Shown: positions 35,770-45,900 of the stretch, one piece after another
Position numbering within the stretch: the first letter of the stretch is position 1
Layout of the letters: each line of letters opens with the position of its first letter
Assembly: GCA_965650335.1 (NCBI GenBank)
Contig: CBFGOI010000007.1
Location: 1 to 64,000, forward strand
Source of the DNA: Paradesertivirga sp965650335
Lineage (GTDB): Bacteria > Bacteroidota > Bacteroidia > Sphingobacteriales > Sphingobacteriaceae
Length of the DNA: 64,000 bases
Direction of reading: 5' to 3'
Program-made: the position numbers and the translations under genes
The notes under the pieces: model-generated
What the model was told of the DNA's origin: nothing
What the model saw: the letters and a program-made list of their open reading frames with translations, nothing else
Database searches by the model: none

Positions 35770-36310
35770 ATGAAAGAAGAACAACTCCGCTTTTAAATGT
35801 ACGGGTACTAATTAGTGTCAGGTCTAATTGATGGCTGATGTTTTTAAATAATGATGTTCCCTTTCCGATTGCAACAGGATCAATCATTATTTGATAAGTG
35901 TCTATCAGGCCGGCGTCTGCAAACTGACTTACAATGCTTCCGCTTCCTAGAATAGTCATGTCTTTTCCGTCTGACTGTTTCAATTTCCTTACTTCATCAA
36001 TGATATTCTTATTTATTACTCTTGTATTATTCCAATTTGCAGTTTTCAACGTTTTCGAAAAAACTATTTTTTCTGCTTTATTCATGCCTTTAGCAACAAG
36101 CGGAAAATTCTCATAAGCTATCGGTGAGGGCCAAAAGTTAGCCATCATCTCAAATGTTGTACGCCCAAACAGAAGTATATTTTCTGACTTGAGGTTTTCA
36201 GAAGAAAATTCAGCTTCTTCCTGGCCATGCTTATGCCAGCTTATATCTTCGTTCAAGCCTTTGTAATAGCCATCGAGGGTTATAAATTGAAAGCTCGTAA
36301 GGTTTCTCAT
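35756..36310 (-). CDS. RibD C-terminal/dihydrofolate reductase-like protein
   Basis: 184 residues from the ATG at 36310; the frame can extend nine codons upstream to 36337. DHFR-like fold: FITLDGYYKG near 9, a LLFGRTTFEMMANFWP segment near 46, FSKTLKTANWNNTRVI near 84 and ILGSGSIVSQFADAGLIDTYQIMIDPVAIGKG near 120-150. NADPH-dependent reductase; substrate unknown, and it is not the essential DHFR. First gene of the cluster; its stop overlaps the start of the SRPBCC gene by 14 bp. Confidence 0.85.
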   Translation of the reverse strand: MRNLTSFQFITLDGYYKGLNEDISWHKHGQEEAEFSSENLKSENILLFGRTTFEMMANFWPSPIAYENFPLVAKGMNKAEKIVFSKTLKTANWNNTRVINKNIIDEVRKLKQSDGKDMTILGSGSIVSQFADAGLIDTYQIMIDPVAIGKGTSLFKNISHQLDLTLISTRTFKSGVVLLSYEPS

Positions 36311-36517
36311 TTTTTTTAGCGTTTGGTCGGTACACAAAATTACCTTCTTCCGGAGATTAGAAGAGGGTGTGATCCAGACATTTTACAGGGGTAATTGCGG
36401 CATGGTTTGGGACGTGATTTGGTCAATGAACATCAATAACAAACCAAAATATTAATTTATCAGCAATTAAATCTTATTTTCGCAAGCCGATTATTAAATC
36501 ATTTAATCCGTATCAAC

Positions 36518-37489
36518 ATGAATTTGAAAAAGTCTATAAAACTGAGCTTACTTTTCTTAACAGCCTTATCACTGCTTGTGTCTTCCTGTAGTCCGCTTCT
36601 ATCTCAAAAGGCCGATTATGCTAAAACAAGAAAACTTTTATTACGTGATGAAGGATTATCTCAATTAAGTTATGTTGACATCTCGAATTCTGAAAAAAAC
36701 TGGTATGTGCCTGTTCCAGCGGGTCGTGATATTCAGCTGGTAGGGCAGGGGAGAGTTTTAATTGGAACAGGAAACGGATATGAAGAACGTGAAATTTCGA
36801 ATGGAACTAAAGTGTTCGAAATTACATCATTCCCCGGAACACAAACCGCCCGGCGCTTACGCAATGGCAATACACTTTTAGCGGGAGCTAACTGGCAAAA
36901 TAAGCAGGGAATTGCCCTGGTAGAAATTAATCAGAGGGGCGACGTTCTGCGTACAGTAGTTTACCCTGGTTTTTCATACGTTCGTTGCATTCGCGAAACA
37001 GTGAAAGGCACTTTTATGGTTACAGCCGATACGCTGGTTTTTGAAGGCGATGCTGATGGAAATATTATCTGGAAAGCGGAAGTTGCCGGTCCGCCGGCAA
37101 AGCCACACGTTTGGCAGGCTTTACGTTTAGGTAACGGTCAAACCATTGCGAGTACCGGTTATGCAAAGAATTTCCAGGTGTATGATTCGGCAGGGAAACT
37201 GGTTAAAACTATTACTGGCCCTGCAGACGTAAACCCCAATTTTTATGCAGGATTTCAAATTTTATCAAATGGAAATTACGTAGTTGCAAATTGGCAGGGA
37301 CACGGGCCGAAATTTGGGTCCAGCGGTACACAGGTTTTAGAATATAATCCTGCGGGTGAATTGGTTTGGTCATGGAAGCAATATGCTGAAAAGTTCTCTT
37401 CTTTACAGGGAATTATTGTACTGGATGGCTTGAATGTGAATAAGCTGCACGTAGAAAATGCCACCGGAGTATTAGAGCCTGTGAAGTAA
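36518..37489 (+). CDS. PQQ-like beta-propeller lipoprotein
   Basis: 323 residues. N-terminal hydrophobic segment ending in the lipobox LLVSSC (Cys near 24), so probably an outer-membrane or periplasmic lipoprotein. The rest is made of blade-like repeats: RLRNGNTLLAGANW, RETVKGTFMVTADT, RLGNGQTIASTGY, ILSNGNYVVANWQGHG, LEYNPAGELVWSWKQ. Each ends in an NG-T/Y-hydrophobic turn as in PQQ/arylsulfotransferase-type propellers. No catalytic residues are recognised. Single gene with its own terminator. Confidence 0.75.
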   Translation: MNLKKSIKLSLLFLTALSLLVSSCSPLLSQKADYAKTRKLLLRDEGLSQLSYVDISNSEKNWYVPVPAGRDIQLVGQGRVLIGTGNGYEEREISNGTKVFEITSFPGTQTARRLRNGNTLLAGANWQNKQGIALVEINQRGDVLRTVVYPGFSYVRCIRETVKGTFMVTADTLVFEGDADGNIIWKAEVAGPPAKPHVWQALRLGNGQTIASTGYAKNFQVYDSAGKLVKTITGPADVNPNFYAGFQILSNGNYVVANWQGHGPKFGSSGTQVLEYNPAGELVWSWKQYAEKFSSLQGIIVLDGLNVNKLHVENATGVLEPVK

Positions 37490-37509
37490 ATATCCTGAAA
37501 AAATTTATG

Positions 37510-37544
37510 AGCCCCTTCTCTTATGTTAAGGGGCTTATATTTTG
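37510..37544 (+). terminator. Terminator of the propeller lipoprotein gene
   Basis: AGCCCCTT / AAGGGGCT perfect 8-bp stem, 10-base loop, then a T-rich run. Located between two convergent genes. Confidence 0.75.
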
Positions 37545-37548
37545 TTAA

Positions 37549-38670
37549 TTATTCATCAAAGGTGATCATCCTTTTATCCCTTCCGTAAATATCATCTCTA
37601 AAGTGAACGTTACCAGATTCATCCACCCAAGCGGTATAATAGGTGATGGAAACAGGCACTGGGTTGTTTAGATTTACATAGCGTTCTCTTCGGGAGTTCA
37701 TGGCACTTTCGATTGCTTCATCGGTCCATTTCGGATCATCTTTTAATAAGTATTTAGCCAATTCGAATGGTTGACTCAAACGGATGCATCCGTGACTAAA
37801 TGCCCTGGTTCTTTTTTCGAACAGAGATTTCACGGGTGTGTCATGAAAATATATATTGTATTTATTGGGGAAGAGAAACTTAACCTTTCCCAAAGCATTT
37901 TTCGGTCCCGGTAGTTGGCGGATGTCAGGCAAGCCGTTTTTCGTTCCAATAATTTCCATATTGTGAGTTCTTAAATATCTAGGATTTTTATTCATTGCCG
38001 GTAAAATCTCATTCCTCACTATACTTTCCGGAACGTTCCAATACGGACTAAAAACCACTTGTTCTAATTCATCGGTAAAAACTGCCGTCGGATTGCTTGT
38101 TTTACCAACAACAATGTCCATATTAAGTACTTCGCGGTTTCCTTCATATACATGAAGTTTATATTCCGGAATGTTTGCTACGATATGTGTTCCGGGGTTT
38201 TCTTCACCTTCTTTCAATATTCTTTTCATATTCATCCGCAGCTGGGATATCCTGGTTTCTAATGGTATATTCAATACATCCACAAGTTCTTTGTTGATGA
38301 TTCCATTTTCTTCCAGACCATGGCGAAATTGAAATTTCTTTATCGCCGTTTCTGTTCTTTGATTAAATAATTCAGAATTATCATTTCCGCGAAAGTCTCC
38401 GAGAAGATCTAAGCGTTTTTTTATTTCTTTAATCACAGGTGCCCGGTCATTCAGTTTATAGATGGTTTTCGGGGCTAAAGTAATTTCGGGCCATGGTTCA
38501 GCAGATAACTTTTCGTAACGTTCTGCTGCTTTTTCAAGAAGGTGATATTGCTCCTTTATTGGGTCTTTTGATTGTAGATTGGTGCCAAAGGCCGGGTATG
38601 CATGGAGGTTATTTGCTGGTAAAATTGCTGCTGATGTAAATAGTATAAAGCTGAGAATGAAGTTTTTCAT
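37549..38670 (-). CDS. L,D-transpeptidase, second copy
   Basis: 373 residues with a cleavable signal peptide (ending LHAYPAF near 27). Contains a peptidoglycan-binding domain near 85-135 (IKKFQFRHGLEENGI) and a YkuD domain near 165-310 with HDTP near 270 and SHGCIRL (catalytic Cys near 297). It matches the C-terminal two-thirds of the longer lipoprotein enzyme at 14630 and lacks its N-terminal helical region and lipobox. Two paralogues within 23 kb may divide the work of 3-3 crosslinking. Convergent with the propeller gene. Confidence 0.9.
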   Translation of the reverse strand: MKNFILSFILFTSAAILPANNLHAYPAFGTNLQSKDPIKEQYHLLEKAAERYEKLSAEPWPEITLAPKTIYKLNDRAPVIKEIKKRLDLLGDFRGNDNSELFNQRTETAIKKFQFRHGLEENGIINKELVDVLNIPLETRISQLRMNMKRILKEGEENPGTHIVANIPEYKLHVYEGNREVLNMDIVVGKTSNPTAVFTDELEQVVFSPYWNVPESIVRNEILPAMNKNPRYLRTHNMEIIGTKNGLPDIRQLPGPKNALGKVKFLFPNKYNIYFHDTPVKSLFEKRTRAFSHGCIRLSQPFELAKYLLKDDPKWTDEAIESAMNSRRERYVNLNNPVPVSITYYTAWVDESGNVHFRDDIYGRDKRMITFDE

Positions 38671-38926
38671 ATTTTTCTTCGGACTAAGGTGAGTATATTA
38701 TTTGTTGCAATTTTTAAGCCAATACAACAAAAGCGGTAAACTTTCACATTGAAAATAAGATCTTTTTTTTAATTTTTTTTCAGAATATTTGTGTAATATC
38801 AACGTTCATAGATCAAGAAGTCAATTATAACCAGATGCTTCTGATCAAAGAAAAGGGAAGATTATTGTAACTAAGTGCTCCACATTAAGTACAAGGGATA
38901 TTTATTAACGTTTAACTCAAGGGACA

Positions 38927-40756
38927 GTGAAGGGGAATTTCAAGACCAAAAAAGTAAGGTTTCATAATCTTTATAATGCAATTATATTACTGATAGTACT
39001 ATTCGGTGGCTTTGATAATCCTATCAATGAAAAGGAGATATTGAGCCAGCTCCAAACAATTAAAGACTATCAGCGGTCTACAGTATTGCTGAATAACCAG
39101 TTGCAGTCCATTCCTTTCAAAGATTTGGCGGGTCGTCAGATTGCGAGTATCAATACAGGAGTTTCAAACCCTGCCGAGTTCGACAAGATGTTACGGAATT
39201 ATGATTCTATAAGCAGTTTTAATTTCGAAAACCTCTCTGCAAACGCACTTCTTGCCTTCACAACTCTTATTATTCAGGTAAATCCTGAAACCCTTTACAA
39301 TCCCCGGGTATTTGATTTTATACAGGAGGCACAAAAAACCAAGGAAGTAATTATTGCCGGTTTTGGCAATACCGCGGCTTTACAACGTTTGGATGCTTTT
39401 AACATGCCTGTGATTTGGAATCCCGAACAATCGTCATACTCTGCGAGGTATACTGCACAGGTTATTTTCGGGGGAATTGCAGCTGAAGGTCGCCTGGCGC
39501 AAAATATTAGTCCGAAGTACCAGGCTGGTTCCGGATATTTTACACAAAAAACTCGTCTTAAATATTCTTTGCCTGAAGAGGTCGGAATTCAGTCTGCTAA
39601 ACTTGCCCGGATTGATGATATTGTTGAAGAAGCAATCACCGCGCATGCTACTCCAAGTGCAGTTGTTTTGGTAGTGAAGGATGGAAACGTAATTTTTAAT
39701 AAAGCATACGGCTCTCATACTTATGATGGAGCTAATCCAACCCAGGTAAATGATATTTATGACCTGGCTTCAGTAACGAAAGTTGCTGCTACTACAATGG
39801 CTACAATGAAGTTGTATGAGGAGGAAAAGATTAATCTGGACGCCGGTTTAGGTACTTATCTGGCCGACGCGAGAAATACCAATAAAAACGGTATCCCGGT
39901 AAGGGATGTATTGCTCCATCAGGCGGGCTTCGTGAATCTTGATTTCTGTAGCGACCTGCGTTCGGCAGATCATACTACAGATTCTTCATACTTTTATCCT
40001 GTTAAAGCAGCCGATCATTATTTCATTCGCAGAAATTATTATGAAGACGTAATGTGGCCTAAAATGCTTCGTACACCTTTGCCAACCAGAGGCAGATATG
40101 TTTATAGTGATATAAGCATGTATGTAATGAAGGAAGTTATCGAGCGCCAGGCTCATGAATCGCTTGATAAATTCGTGTTAGACGAATTCTATAAACCTCT
40201 GGGGATGCGCACTGCTGGATTTAATCCGCGCAGACGCTTTGACAAAGACCAGATTGTACCTACCGAAAGAGATACATATTTTCGTAAAACCTTATTACAG
40301 GGATATGTACATGATAGCGGTGCTTCCCTTGTGGATGGTGTTGCCGGACATGCCGGTTTATTCGCCAGTGCAAATGATTTAGCAATTTTAAACCAGATGT
40401 TATTAAACGGTGGAACATATGGTGGAGTGCAATACCTCAAACCGGAAACAGTGGAGCTGTTTACTTCCCGCCAATCAAATGTTAGTCGCCGAGGTTTGGG
40501 CTTCGATCGTGCTGAATCAGGTGGCGGTTATCCGTGCAGACTTGCATCATCGTCTACCTATGGTCATACTGGTTATACCGGAACCGCTGTATGGACTGAT
40601 CCGAAAGAGAAATTAGTGTACATATTCTTATCAAACCGAGTATATCCATCAGCAAGCACTAAATTGAATTCTTTAAGGATTCGTCCGAGAATTCAGGATG
40701 CAATCTATGCTGCAATAGCTGAAGGTGACAGAGGCTTTGCCACTGCATCGAAATAA
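38927..40756 (+). CDS. Serine hydrolase (beta-lactamase-like) with residual GH3 C-terminal domain
   Basis: 609 residues, GTG start, a membrane/signal segment at 15-28. Residues 100-210 (VIIAGFGNTAALQRL, FGGIAAEGRLAQNISPKY) match the C-terminal domain of GH3 beta-N-acetylglucosaminidases. Residues 235-605 are a class C beta-lactamase-type serine hydrolase: SVTK near 285 (nucleophile Ser and Lys), YSD near 390 and HTG near 545. Bacteroidota have a fused GH3 + serine hydrolase protein of roughly 1000 residues; here the catalytic GH3 barrel is absent, only the trailing part remains. Probably acts on peptidoglycan or cell-wall peptides. Confidence 0.8.
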   Translation: MKGNFKTKKVRFHNLYNAIILLIVLFGGFDNPINEKEILSQLQTIKDYQRSTVLLNNQLQSIPFKDLAGRQIASINTGVSNPAEFDKMLRNYDSISSFNFENLSANALLAFTTLIIQVNPETLYNPRVFDFIQEAQKTKEVIIAGFGNTAALQRLDAFNMPVIWNPEQSSYSARYTAQVIFGGIAAEGRLAQNISPKYQAGSGYFTQKTRLKYSLPEEVGIQSAKLARIDDIVEEAITAHATPSAVVLVVKDGNVIFNKAYGSHTYDGANPTQVNDIYDLASVTKVAATTMATMKLYEEEKINLDAGLGTYLADARNTNKNGIPVRDVLLHQAGFVNLDFCSDLRSADHTTDSSYFYPVKAADHYFIRRNYYEDVMWPKMLRTPLPTRGRYVYSDISMYVMKEVIERQAHESLDKFVLDEFYKPLGMRTAGFNPRRRFDKDQIVPTERDTYFRKTLLQGYVHDSGASLVDGVAGHAGLFASANDLAILNQMLLNGGTYGGVQYLKPETVELFTSRQSNVSRRGLGFDRAESGGGYPCRLASSSTYGHTGYTGTAVWTDPKEKLVYIFLSNRVYPSASTKLNSLRIRPRIQDAIYAAIAEGDRGFATASK

Positions 40757-40969
40757 GCTTGCTTATTATTCTTGCTTTCGCTATTGATGTTTTCGACGTG
40801 GCTTCTGCCCAAACTATGCTTTTTTCAAGATAGAGCGCTTATCCACAGCTTGTTTTTAGGATTGATTTAATCTTATATCGGTTCTATCCTTTGGAAATTT
40901 GATTCCTGATAGGGGCGGCTTTCCGGAAACAATTTTCTTTCAATACCATTAAAACTATAAATTAGGTGA

Positions 40970-41896
40970 ATGGTATCGACTCAAAAGAAAAGAAGAATAG
41001 TAGTAATTGGAGTAGGGGCAGTAGGATCAACAACCGCGTATACTTTGCTTTTGCGGAATAGGATGGACGAATTAGTGTTAATCGACGCTAATAAGGAAAA
41101 AGCCGTTGGAGATGCTTTGGATATGAATCACGGCTTGCCGTTTTTAAGTCGTACAAGAGTTTGGGCAGGAGATTATTCTGACTGTGCCGACGCTGACATT
41201 ATCATCATAACAGCAGGTGCGGCACAAAAAACCGGCGAATCTCGAATCGATCTTTTAAAGCGCAATGTATCCATCTACGAAAGTATTACAGATGAAGTAT
41301 TAAAGTATAATAAAGACGGGATTCTGCTGATTGCTTCTAACCCTGTAGATGTGATGAGCTATTTCACCTGGAAGAAATCCGGCTGGCCGGTGAACAGGGT
41401 AATAGGTTCGGGGACTTTATTAGACAGTGCCCGCTTTCGTTACCTTATCGGAAAGAAGCTGCATATCGATCCGCGAAGTGTACACGCACACATAGTAGGT
41501 GAACATGGCGATTCTGAACTCCCACTATGGAGTTTGGCCAATATAGCCGGAACAGACCTTACCCTATCTGATGAAGATAAAGAAGAGGTTTTCGGGAATA
41601 CCAAGAATGCGGCCTATCAAATTATTAAAGCGAAAGGCGCTACTTATTATGCTATTGCTCTGGCCCTGGATAGAATTTGCACTGCAATTTTGGATAATGA
41701 GTCTGCGGTTCTGAATGTTTCCACCTTATTAACTAATTACCATGGTATTTCTGATGTATACCTCGGCGTACCGTGTATTGTAGATGAAAACGGTATAAGA
41801 GAGATTTTACCTTTAACGATTAATGATAAAGAGAAGGAATTGTTACAGGCGTCCGCCAGTAAATTGAAAGAGATAATCCGATCGATTACTTTATAG
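40970..41896 (+). CDS. ldh: L-lactate dehydrogenase
   Basis: 308 residues. Interconverts pyruvate and lactate with NAD(H) in the cytoplasm. NAD-binding IGVGAVGSTTAY near 13-24; the specificity loop reads AGAAQKTGESR near 80-90, with Gln at the position that distinguishes lactate from malate dehydrogenases (Arg in MDH). Catalytic Asp/His pair: DSARFR near 150 and GEHGDSELP near 175. Single gene with a bidirectional terminator; no allosteric features visible. Confidence 0.9.
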   Translation: MVSTQKKRRIVVIGVGAVGSTTAYTLLLRNRMDELVLIDANKEKAVGDALDMNHGLPFLSRTRVWAGDYSDCADADIIIITAGAAQKTGESRIDLLKRNVSIYESITDEVLKYNKDGILLIASNPVDVMSYFTWKKSGWPVNRVIGSGTLLDSARFRYLIGKKLHIDPRSVHAHIVGEHGDSELPLWSLANIAGTDLTLSDEDKEEVFGNTKNAAYQIIKAKGATYYAIALALDRICTAILDNESAVLNVSTLLTNYHGISDVYLGVPCIVDENGIREILPLTINDKEKELLQASASKLKEIIRSITL

Positions 41897-41903
41897 CACG
41901 ATT

Positions 41904-41945
41904 AAAAAAAAAGCGGCTCGTTCATTCGCGAGCCGCATTTTCGTG
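41904..41945. terminator. Bidirectional terminator
   Basis: GCGGCTCG (41913-41920) / CGAGCCGC (41929-41936) perfect stem, 8-base loop, A-run on the left and T-rich run on the right. It can serve both ldh (plus) and the PorP/SprF gene (minus). Confidence 0.85.
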
Positions 41946-41953
41946 TTTTTAGA

Positions 41954-42892
41954 TTAACCTTCTTCTTTTTTCTTCAACAGATTTAGCTGCAAACTTATTT
42001 GAAAATTGCCGCTGGTATAACCATTCAGTGCAGCTGTAGAAGTGGTATAATTAGCTGTTACCGACCCAAGAGAATTGATAATTGCTCCAAGTCCGATAGT
42101 TGCACTTTGCGAGCTGTGATAAATTGCCATGACGCTTGCTGCTTTATTTGCCACAGTGAAGTTTGCTCCTACATCAAGTATATTATCAAAGCCGTCCACA
42201 CCTCTGAAAGCAATTTTGGGTTCTACGCCAAAACCGTCTAAAGCTTCAGGGAAATAGAACTTATAACTAACTGCTGAAAAAAAGGCAGAACGGTCGGTGG
42301 ATGCATTCAGTTCTTCTTTTTGAAGAAATCCTTTCAGATTTGGGATCGCCCCCTGGATAGTAAGTTTTTCAGTGGTATAAGCCACACCAAAATCACCATC
42401 AACGTAAGTGTCGCGTTGATTGAATTTACTTACAGAAATATCATTCTGATCACCATTAATATTTTCATTCATCACACGATCATCCATAAAACCTAAGGAA
42501 ATACCGAAGCGGAGCTTTTGGTTTTCAGCGTTTAATGGAAGATGATAGGAGTAGGTAGCCATTACACGTGTGCGTTTTATTAAGCCTGCTTCATCGTTAT
42601 GGACATTTAATCCAAGACCGACTTTTTTTCCCGTTCCGTAATCGGCGGTAAAGGATTGTGTTTTAGGTGCCCCGGGCATAGCCGACCATTGTTTTCGATA
42701 TCCCATATTCAGGTTCAAACCCTGATTTATTCCGGCCATAGCAGGATTGCCTAAATATTGATTTTGAAAATAAATCCCGGCAAGGGGATTTAGTTGCGCC
42801 TTTACTTCTATGTGTGCAAACGATGCAATCAGCAGCAGGACAGCTCCTCCTGCTTTTCTGAGCATTGATTTTTTATATTTTAATATATTCAT
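41954..42892 (-). CDS. PorP/SprF family outer-membrane protein (T9SS-associated)
   Basis: 312 residues. Signal peptide (ending IEVKAQ near 32) followed by QLNPLAGIYFQNQYLGNPAMAG, the opening of the PorP/SprF family, and a beta-barrel made of alternating strands (GLGLNVHNDEAGLIKRTRVMATYSYHL). SprF-type proteins help secrete or anchor SprB-like adhesins through the type IX system. It lies 62 bp downstream of the giant adhesin gene on the same strand, the arrangement of sprB/sprF pairs, so it is probably the partner of that adhesin. Confidence 0.9.
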   Translation of the reverse strand: MNILKYKKSMLRKAGGAVLLLIASFAHIEVKAQLNPLAGIYFQNQYLGNPAMAGINQGLNLNMGYRKQWSAMPGAPKTQSFTADYGTGKKVGLGLNVHNDEAGLIKRTRVMATYSYHLPLNAENQKLRFGISLGFMDDRVMNENINGDQNDISVSKFNQRDTYVDGDFGVAYTTEKLTIQGAIPNLKGFLQKEELNASTDRSAFFSAVSYKFYFPEALDGFGVEPKIAFRGVDGFDNILDVGANFTVANKAASVMAIYHSSQSATIGLGAIINSLGSVTANYTTSTAALNGYTSGNFQISLQLNLLKKKEEG

Positions 42893-42954
42893 CTTTGTTT
42901 ATTTGATTTGCTATTTATTCCCATAAGCTCCAACTGGCAACTCTAAACCCCTCT

Positions 42955-45900
42955 CTAATCTTTAACTATAGAAATAAATCCTTTTTTCTTCTCTATTCCC
43001 GGTCCGAAGTCAACTATGTAATAATAGGTGTCTTCTGCTAGCGGAGAGCCATTTAAAGTACCATCCCATTGGTCGGTATAATTATTCTGACTGTACAACA
43101 GCCGCCCTGCACGGTCAAAGATCTTTACCACATTTTTAGGATACATATCAAGATTTTTGATTACCAGTTTATCGTTTACTCCATCCCCGTTAGGAGAAAG
43201 AATATTCGTCCCGACTACCACTGCATAATCAGCATTTACCGTGATGGTAATCTGCTGTTGTGTTGAACAGTTATTGGCATTCGTAGCGGTAACTACGAAT
43301 GTGGTAGTTTCTTCCGGACGAACAGTAAGATTTGCCGTATTCTGTCCGGAGATGATTCCGTTTGCATTTGCCCATTGATAGGTTATTCCATTGTTTGCAA
43401 CCGTGACATCTGCTTTGAGCACAGCGATTTCGCCCTTTGAAATTGTTGTACCGATGTTTGAAGTAATGTCGATGGCTGGTAATTGGTTAACAGTTAGCGT
43501 AAAGCTTTTTAAAATGACGTTGGTTCCTCCGTTAGCTGTTCCGCCGTTATCCATAACCATGACATTTATCACGGCAGAGCCAAAGGAGCCACTGCTGATT
43601 TTGTAATTAACAGAAGCGTTACCCGGACTTGACTGCGTAATTTCAAGACTTTCAAATAAAGCACTATTGGTAGAACTAACCGAAAGTGTTGTTGATTGAC
43701 CGATTTCCGGACCTGCTGATATGCCACCGAGGTTAACCGTTTGTACCGCGGGAGTATAGCAGATTATCCGGTTAGCTATGTCATTCAATGTAGGCTGTTC
43801 ATTCACATCATTGATGCTGATGATAAGCTCTTTATCTAAGGAAAGGTTATGCTGAGTAGTTGAACGTACACGGATTGAATAGCTTGCTTTCTGTTCGAAA
43901 TTGAGGGCCGCAGCTGTTTTGATTTGGTTGCCGGAAATGCTAAATAAACTATTATCAGTATCGCCGTTGCCACTCACCAGACTATATGTGAAGGTTGCCG
44001 AGGGATCATTTGATGTAGAACTTAGGTTTCCGGCGAGTGTGCCGGCTAACTGATTCTCATAAACCGTTGTTGCTGCGAGGCTTATACTTGTTGGTGCTCC
44101 GGGGACAATTGTTAATGTTCCGGCCACATAATGGAAATTATAGTTTGCAGCAAGGCCACCGGTGACTGTAATCGGATAAGTGCCAAGTGCGGATAGGATA
44201 GTAGCAGTTGTGTTTGCTGTAGGGAGTGTAGTTAAAACTGAGGAGTTTTCTCCTGTGATAAAGCCGCTATAGCTTACTGTCAGAGCAGGATTCGCTGTAT
44301 TCTGGAACTTGGTTTTATCGTCAGCTATTGCAGTCAGAGTTTTGCTTGTAATGTTTCCTGTTGTGGCCGCTGTTATGGTAGTAAGATTATAATTGCTTTT
44401 ATCGAGGCCACTTGTTATAAAAGAACTCGCAGTAAGTGCTTTGCTGTTTCCTGCATTTTTATCAGCATAAGCAGCGGTTCCGTCAACTGTTACCACATCA
44501 CCCGCTTCAATTCCTGCGAGCGAATAATTTCCACTTGTTAAGAAGGCAGAAGTTGTTCCATCGTAAACTTTGGTAATTAAGGGTGTTGCATTAAGCGACA
44601 GAGTGATATTTTTAGCCGTTATCTCGCCGGTTGTAGTTGCCGATGCTGTTGTCAGGTTATAGTTATTTTTATCTGCACCTGCCAGAATAAACGTGTTTCC
44701 TGTTACTACTTTCCCAGATCCGACGTTCTTATCCGCGTAGGATGCAGTACCGCTTACCGAGATTATATCTCCAGTTTCAATGCCTGAAAGGGCGTAATTG
44801 CCGGCTGATAGACTTGCAGTTGTAGATGCATTGTAAACTTTGGTGATAAGCGGGCTTGCATTTAAACTTAGACTGATATTCTTGGCTGTAATTGAGCCGC
44901 TAGTTGTTGAGGTGCTAGTTGTCAGGTGATAATTATCTTTTTGCGCACCTGCCAGAACAAAAGTATTCACCGTTACTGTTTTGTTGGTCCCAACATTTTT
45001 ATCCGCGTAAGCCGCCGTACCGCTAACAGTAACTTCATCGCCTGTTTCGATTCCGGTCAATGTATAATTTGCTGTCGCAAGATTGGCGCTTGCTGATGCA
45101 TTATAGGTCTTTGTAATCAAGGGATTCGCGTTCAGACTTAAGGCTATATCTTTTGCTGTGATGTTGCCTGTTGTAGTGGCCGATGAAGTAGTTAATAAAT
45201 AATTATCCTTTTGAGCACCTGCAAGTACAAAGCTCATGGCCGTAACCGTTTTTCCGGTTCCTGCGTTTTTACTGTCGTATGCAGATGAACCGCTTACAGT
45301 AACTACATCGCCTGCTTCTATCCCTGACAAGGTGTAATTGCCCGCCGACAATGCAGCAGCATCCGACCCGTCGTATGTTTTAGTAATGAGTGGGCTTGCA
45401 TTTAACGATACTGAGATCGATTTCGCTGTAATTTCGCCGATAGCCGCGCTTGCTGTAGTGGCGATTAGGGTATAATTAGAAGCATCAGTACCCGAAATTG
45501 ATAATCCATTTACTGTAACTGTTTTACCTGTTCCGACAATTTTGCTGTCAAAGGTTCCTGATGCAGGATTATTCAAGTTTACTGTTTCAGCTCCGACTAT
45601 GCCTGACAGGCTGTAATTTGTAGCGCTTAAGGTCGCCGCTGTGGTTCCGTTATATGCTCTTGAAACTGATCCCGTTAAGGAGGCAGTTAACGATTTTGTT
45701 GTTATTTCGCCAATTGCCGCACTGACGGTACTTGTGCTTAAGCTATAATTTGCCACATCATCACCCGAAAGGGAAAGACCACTTACAGAAATGGTTTTAG
45801 CTGAGCCTTTGTCCTTGGTGTCAAAGGTTCCGGATGTTGGGTTGTTTAAAGTCACTGTTTCTCCGGAAACAACCCCCGGCAAGCTATAGTTGGAAGATCC

